Below are positions 53,510 to 57,156 of a DNA stretch of 57,156 bases, piece by piece. Every line of letters begins with the position of its first letter. The first letter of the stretch is position 1. Origin of the DNA: Deltaproteobacteria bacterium (GTDB lineage: Bacteria > Desulfobacterota > GWC2-55-46); contig JACPGB010000055.1 of NCBI GenBank assembly GCA_016182655.1, positions 1-57,156 on the forward strand, read 5' to 3'. The translations under genes and the position numbers were made by a program. Under the pieces are notes generated by a model. That model saw nothing but the letters and a program-made list of their open reading frames with translations, searched no databases and had not been told where the DNA came from.

Positions 53510-56164
53510 ATGCACAACCAGGTACTCGATAGCCTCAAGTTAAACGCCCAGGCCGCGCCGGTCGTAAAGGACTTCCTTGCAAGGGGCGAAGAGGAACTGA
53601 GGCGTCTCCACCTCGCCAACAACGGCTCAGGCCGCGATATATGCAAGTCGTACACGTTGCTCGTCGACAATATCCTTAAAGGCCTTTTCTCGTTCAAAAA
53701 GGCCGAGCTCAAGTGTTCGGACTCGATGGCCCTCGTCGCCATAGGCGGCTACGGCAGGGGCGAGCTCAACATAAGGTCTGATATCGACCTCATGCTCCTC
53801 CACGGGAAAAAACTGACACCCGCCATAGAGGACCTGACCCAGCAGATGCTCTATGTGCTCTGGGACACGGGTCTCGACCTCGGCTTCTCCATCCGCTCGT
53901 TGTCCGAGTGCATCGCTCTGGCCAAGGACGACTTGAAGACCATGACGGCGGTACTGGACCTCCGGTTCATAGACGGAGACGAGGCGCTCTTTCACCAGCT
54001 CCATTCAGGCGCGAGGAAACACCTCTTTAACAAGGCCCGGATAAACGACTTCGTGAGAGACAAAATCGAGGAGACGAGGCAGAGGCACGAGAGGTTCGGC
54101 GGCTCGGTCTACATCCTCGAGCCGAACGTGAAAGAGGGGGAGGGGGGCCTGCGCGACCTGCACACCGCCATGTGGGTGGTCAAGGCCAAAAGCGGCAAGC
54201 TCCTCGAGCCTTTCTCGACGAGCCTGATCACGGACCACGACAGGAAAGTACTCGAAACCTCGCTCGACTGCCTCCTATGGGTGAGGAACGAACTGCACTT
54301 CGCGACCGGCAGGAAGAACGACCAGCTCACCTTCGACCACCAGGAGAGGATAGCCGGCCTCCTCGGCTTCGAGTCGAATGAAAAGGCGCTCGCCGTCGAG
54401 CAGTACATGCAGAAGTACTACAGGGACGCCTCGAACGTATACCACTACTCCAACCTGATACTCTCCCGCTCCCTGCATACCGATGACGAAAAGGTCTTTG
54501 CCTGGCCGAAGAAGAAGGTAAGGATAGACAAGAACTACTGCATTGCCGGGGGGCTCCTTGCCCTTAAAGACAAGGACGCGCCATTTGACGAGCCATCCGC
54601 CGCGATAAAGGCCTTCGAGTACTCGCAGGCCTTCAACGTGGAAATACACCAGTCGACGAAGGACTCGATACTCGCTTACCTCGACACCGCCGGGGACGAG
54701 TTCAGGAAGTCGCGGGACGTATCGGACTCGTTTCTTAAGATATTGAAACAACGTGAGGTCTACAAGACCCTCCTTGAGATGCAGAGGCTCAAATTCCTCG
54801 AAAAATATATCCCGGAGTTCGGCGAGATAAGCTGTCGCGTACAGCACGACCTCTACCACGTATACACGGTCGACGCCCATACGCTCTTCGCCGTAAGGGA
54901 GCTCGAAAGGCTAAGAGGCCGGTACAAGGCCGATTTTTCCCTGCTCTCCACGATATTCGAGGAGATACCGAACCCGGAGGTCCTGATACTCGCCGTCCTC
55001 TTCCACGACATCGGCAAGGCCCACGGCAAGGGGCACGCCGAGAAGGGCGCGCACATAGTACCCGCGATATGCGAGAGACTGCACCTTTCCGAGGACGACA
55101 CGAACCTCGTAAAATTCCTCGTAAGAAACCACCTCATCCTTGCGGACACGGCCCAATACAGGGACCTGCACGACGAGAACCTCGTTATAGAGTTTGCGAA
55201 GAAGATAGGGGACATAGAGAGGCTTAACCTCCTCTACCTGCTCACGTTCGCGGACGTCAGGGCCGTCGGCCCTGACGTATGGAGCCAGTGGAAGGGGGCG
55301 CTCTTCCAGGAGCTATACTTCAAGGTGCTTACGGTCCTTGAGCGCGGGACGTTCGAGCCCGAGGACTCGGCAACGAAACTCGCCGCCATAAAGGAGCGGG
55401 TCTTCGACGCGCTTAAGGCCGAGTGCGTCGACAGGTACTGCGTGGACGAGTACTTCGGACTGCTCCCTCACAGGTACTTTCTCTCTAACCGCCCGGAGAC
55501 GATAGCCGGGCACATAAAGACGCTCCGCGATTTTACCGGCAGGCCCTACATAATGACGGTCCGGCAGGACACCTTCCGCGAGTACACGGAGCTCCTCATC
55601 TGCACCCACGACGTCCACGGCTTATTTTCCATGATAACCGGCGTCATGGCCGCGAACGCCGTAAACATCCTCGGGGCGCAGATAAACACTCTGAAAAACG
55701 GCATAGTCCTCGACGTGCTCCAGGTCAATAGCGCCACTGGAGAACTCATAACGGATGAAGCGAAGCTCAAAAAGATCGAGCGCGACCTCTCGGAGGTAAT
55801 AACCGGGAGGGTAAAGGTCGCCGCGCTGGTCGGCAAGAGAAAGCCTTCCATACTCGACAAGAAGGCGAAGCCTACGGTAAGGACATCGGTCGAGATAGAC
55901 AACGAGGTCTCGGACGCATACACCGTAATAGACATACACGCGCAGAACAGGATAGGTCTTCTCTACGACATAACAAGCACGCTTTCCCGCCTCGGCTTGT
56001 ATATCTACATCGCCAAGATCTCCACAAAGGGAGACGACGCCGCGGACATCTTCTATGTGAAGGACATCTTCGGGCAGAAGATATTCTACAAGGAGCGGCT
56101 GAAGGAGATGGCAGACCTGCTCCATAAGGCCCTCACCGAAAGGCAGGACGGGGGAAGAGGTTGA
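53510..56164 (+). CDS. glnD: PII uridylyltransferase/uridylyl-removing enzyme
   Basis: GlnD modifies PII proteins in response to glutamine. The 884 residues contain a nucleotidyltransferase domain with GGYGRGELNIRSDIDLMLL near 80-100, a GlnD-type helical region (NVKEGEGGLRDLHTA), an HD domain with LFHDIGKAHGKGHAEKG near 500, and two C-terminal ACT domains (about 690-770 and 800-880) for glutamine sensing. All catalytic motifs are present, so both uridylylation and removal are expected. The ATG lies one base after the amidase stop, and xerD follows after three bases. Confidence 0.96.
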   Translation: MHNQVLDSLKLNAQAAPVVKDFLARGEEELRRLHLANNGSGRDICKSYTLLVDNILKGLFSFKKAELKCSDSMALVAIGGYGRGELNIRSDIDLMLLHGKKLTPAIEDLTQQMLYVLWDTGLDLGFSIRSLSECIALAKDDLKTMTAVLDLRFIDGDEALFHQLHSGARKHLFNKARINDFVRDKIEETRQRHERFGGSVYILEPNVKEGEGGLRDLHTAMWVVKAKSGKLLEPFSTSLITDHDRKVLETSLDCLLWVRNELHFATGRKNDQLTFDHQERIAGLLGFESNEKALAVEQYMQKYYRDASNVYHYSNLILSRSLHTDDEKVFAWPKKKVRIDKNYCIAGGLLALKDKDAPFDEPSAAIKAFEYSQAFNVEIHQSTKDSILAYLDTAGDEFRKSRDVSDSFLKILKQREVYKTLLEMQRLKFLEKYIPEFGEISCRVQHDLYHVYTVDAHTLFAVRELERLRGRYKADFSLLSTIFEEIPNPEVLILAVLFHDIGKAHGKGHAEKGAHIVPAICERLHLSEDDTNLVKFLVRNHLILADTAQYRDLHDENLVIEFAKKIGDIERLNLLYLLTFADVRAVGPDVWSQWKGALFQELYFKVLTVLERGTFEPEDSATKLAAIKERVFDALKAECVDRYCVDEYFGLLPHRYFLSNRPETIAGHIKTLRDFTGRPYIMTVRQDTFREYTELLICTHDVHGLFSMITGVMAANAVNILGAQINTLKNGIVLDVLQVNSATGELITDEAKLKKIERDLSEVITGRVKVAALVGKRKPSILDKKAKPTVRTSVEIDNEVSDAYTVIDIHAQNRIGLLYDITSTLSRLGLYIYIAKISTKGDDAADIFYVKDIFGQKIFYKERLKEMADLLHKALTERQDGGRG

Positions 56165-56167
56165 GGT

Positions 56168-57061
56168 ATGGAAGGCCCCTCGCTCATAGACTCTTTTCTT
56201 GACTACATCGTCGTGGAAAAGGGGCTCTCCGAGAACACCCGGGCCTCGTACTGCCGGGACCTCCTCCGGTTCAAGGCTTATATCGATAAAAAGGCGGCTT
56301 CCATCGAAGTCGCCGCTCCGGAGGACATCTCGGGGTTCCTGAAACACCTTAGAGAGGCCGGGCTCTCGGTCAGGTCCTACACGAGGGCCCTTATTGCGCT
56401 ACGGGGTTTTTATAAGTTTCTCGTAAAAAAGGGCCATATAAGGCTATCACCGTGTACTTCCATAGACATCCCCAAGGCACAGAAGAAATTACCCGAGTTC
56501 CTTAAGACAGAGGAGGTCGAGAGACTGCTTTCGGCCCCTCCCACTGACACGCCTCTTGGGGCGAGGGACAAGGCGATGCTCGAGGTCCTCTACGCAACGG
56601 GCCTCCGGGTCTCGGAGCTCGTGACGCTGAAACTCAATGACCTGAACCTTCAGGCCGGGTATCTTACGGCATTCGGCAAGGGGTCGAAGGAACGGATAGT
56701 GCCTTTAGGCGAGGCGGCGCTTATCTGGCTAAAAAAGTTTATGGACGAAGCCAGGCCAGTGATCCTAAAAGGGAGGCAGAACAAGTTCCTTTTTGTGACC
56801 ACAAGGGGTACTCGCATGACGCGCCAGAACTTCTGGGTCATCATAAAGAACGCGGCCCTGATCTCCGGGATAGATAAAAAGAAGATAAAGCCCCACATCA
56901 TACGCCACTCGTTTGCTACACACCTCCTCGAAGGCGGAGCGGACCTTCGGCTCGTCCAGGCGATGCTCGGCCACGCCGACATATCCACCACCCAGATATA
57001 CACCCACATCACTAACGAACGCCTTAAGAACCTGCACAAGTCAAAGCACCCGAGGGGATAG
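56168..57061 (+). CDS. xerD: Tyrosine recombinase XerC/XerD
   Basis: This 297-residue site-specific recombinase has the exact length of chromosomal Xer proteins. The N-terminal SAM-like core-binding domain (about 5-90) precedes the catalytic domain with arginine in TGLRVSELV near 146, lysine in GKGSKERIVPL near 170, HIIRHSFATHLLEGG near 240 and the nucleophile tyrosine in TTQIYTHIT near 275. Assignment to XerD rather than XerC is by overall similarity only. A dif-like sequence begins 68 bases after the stop, so this may be the recombinase that acts on it, perhaps with a partner elsewhere. The stretch between them holds no gene. Confidence 0.92.
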   Translation: MEGPSLIDSFLDYIVVEKGLSENTRASYCRDLLRFKAYIDKKAASIEVAAPEDISGFLKHLREAGLSVRSYTRALIALRGFYKFLVKKGHIRLSPCTSIDIPKAQKKLPEFLKTEEVERLLSAPPTDTPLGARDKAMLEVLYATGLRVSELVTLKLNDLNLQAGYLTAFGKGSKERIVPLGEAALIWLKKFMDEARPVILKGRQNKFLFVTTRGTRMTRQNFWVIIKNAALISGIDKKKIKPHIIRHSFATHLLEGGADLRLVQAMLGHADISTTQIYTHITNERLKNLHKSKHPRG

Positions 57062-57129
57062 GGGGCGTCTTATGGCGAGCAAAGCCATATAAACAACTCG
57101 ATAGATGCGCCCCTCCTTCTTCGAATGTA

Positions 57130-57156
57130 ATTTGACATAATATCCATTATGCGACA
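57130..57156. other. dif-like chromosome dimer resolution site (cut by window end)
   Basis: A left arm ATTTGACATAA (57130-57140), a centre TATCCA (57141-57146) and a right arm TTATGCGACA (57147-57156, last base beyond the window) match the reverse complement of the E. coli dif site at nearly every position of the inner arms. The left arm corresponds to the XerD-binding half and the right arm to the XerC-binding half. Inner CATAA and TTATG are the invariant contacts. Confidence 0.82.

Noticed and set aside
56168-57061. Phage or integron integrase identity for the tyrosine recombinase
   Set aside because: The length of 297, Xer-type motifs and location after glnD fit chromosomal XerC/D, and no phage genes, att duplication or cassette array are visible.

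Overview
The window is a GC-rich bacterial chromosome segment in which every confident gene lies on the + strand. The order pheA-hisC-aroF-tyrA-aroA-cmk-ispH-rpsA-sppA-ihfB, followed further on by pilMNOPQ, miaB with a DUF151 gene, and mutS-amiC-glnD-xerD, is of the kind seen in deltaproteobacterial (Desulfobacterota-like) or related Gram-negative lineages. An outer-membrane secretin, lipoproteins and an AMIN-domain amidase show a diderm envelope. The lineage is an inference from gene content and order; no rRNA or tRNA gene was seen.

Region 1 (1-11.7 kb) is housekeeping: accA, then an aromatic amino-acid operon (chorismate mutase/prephenate dehydratase, HisC-type aminotransferase, DAHP synthase, prephenate dehydrogenase, EPSP synthase) running by short overlaps into cmk, then ispH, rpsA, sppA, an IHF/HU gene and a HIT hydrolase. 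Region 2 (11.7-18.4 kb) is a carbon-metabolism island: a sigma70-like promoter, a ZTP (pfl-type) riboswitch and a terminator, then a second promoter, monomeric NADP isocitrate dehydrogenase, and both subunits of ATP citrate lyase. These are steps of the reductive TCA cycle. The large lyase subunit is unusually long and is interrupted by an apparent +1 frameshift.

Region 3 (18.6-40.9 kb) is a type IV pilus locus whose composition resembles MSHA pili: assembly ATPase, platform protein, an atypical pseudopilin, a major-type pilin with its own promoter, four minor pseudopilins, a large secreted Ig-like protein in the MshQ position, an ExeA/MshM-like ATPase, an MshN-like TPR protein, then PilM, N, O, P, Q and a SPOR lipoprotein. 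Three membrane genes (YfhO-like, spermidine-synthase-like, GT39-like) interrupt it between pilin and minor pilins. That cassette ends in a tandem array of about 90-bp repeats, followed by a near-consensus promoter. Neither pilT nor a prepilin peptidase gene is present here.

Region 4 (40.9-57.2 kb) holds miaB, a DUF151 nuclease-like protein, a degenerate GGDEF-like protein paired with a receiver/DUF4388/pseudo-GTPase protein, a PHP phosphoesterase, a PQQ-propeller lipoprotein, a GH57 glycosidase, mutS, an amidase, glnD and a XerC/D recombinase. Sixty-eight bases after the recombinase gene, at the very end of the window, lies a sequence closely matching the chromosome dimer-resolution site dif. 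Together with the uniform gene direction this suggests a replichore running toward the terminus.
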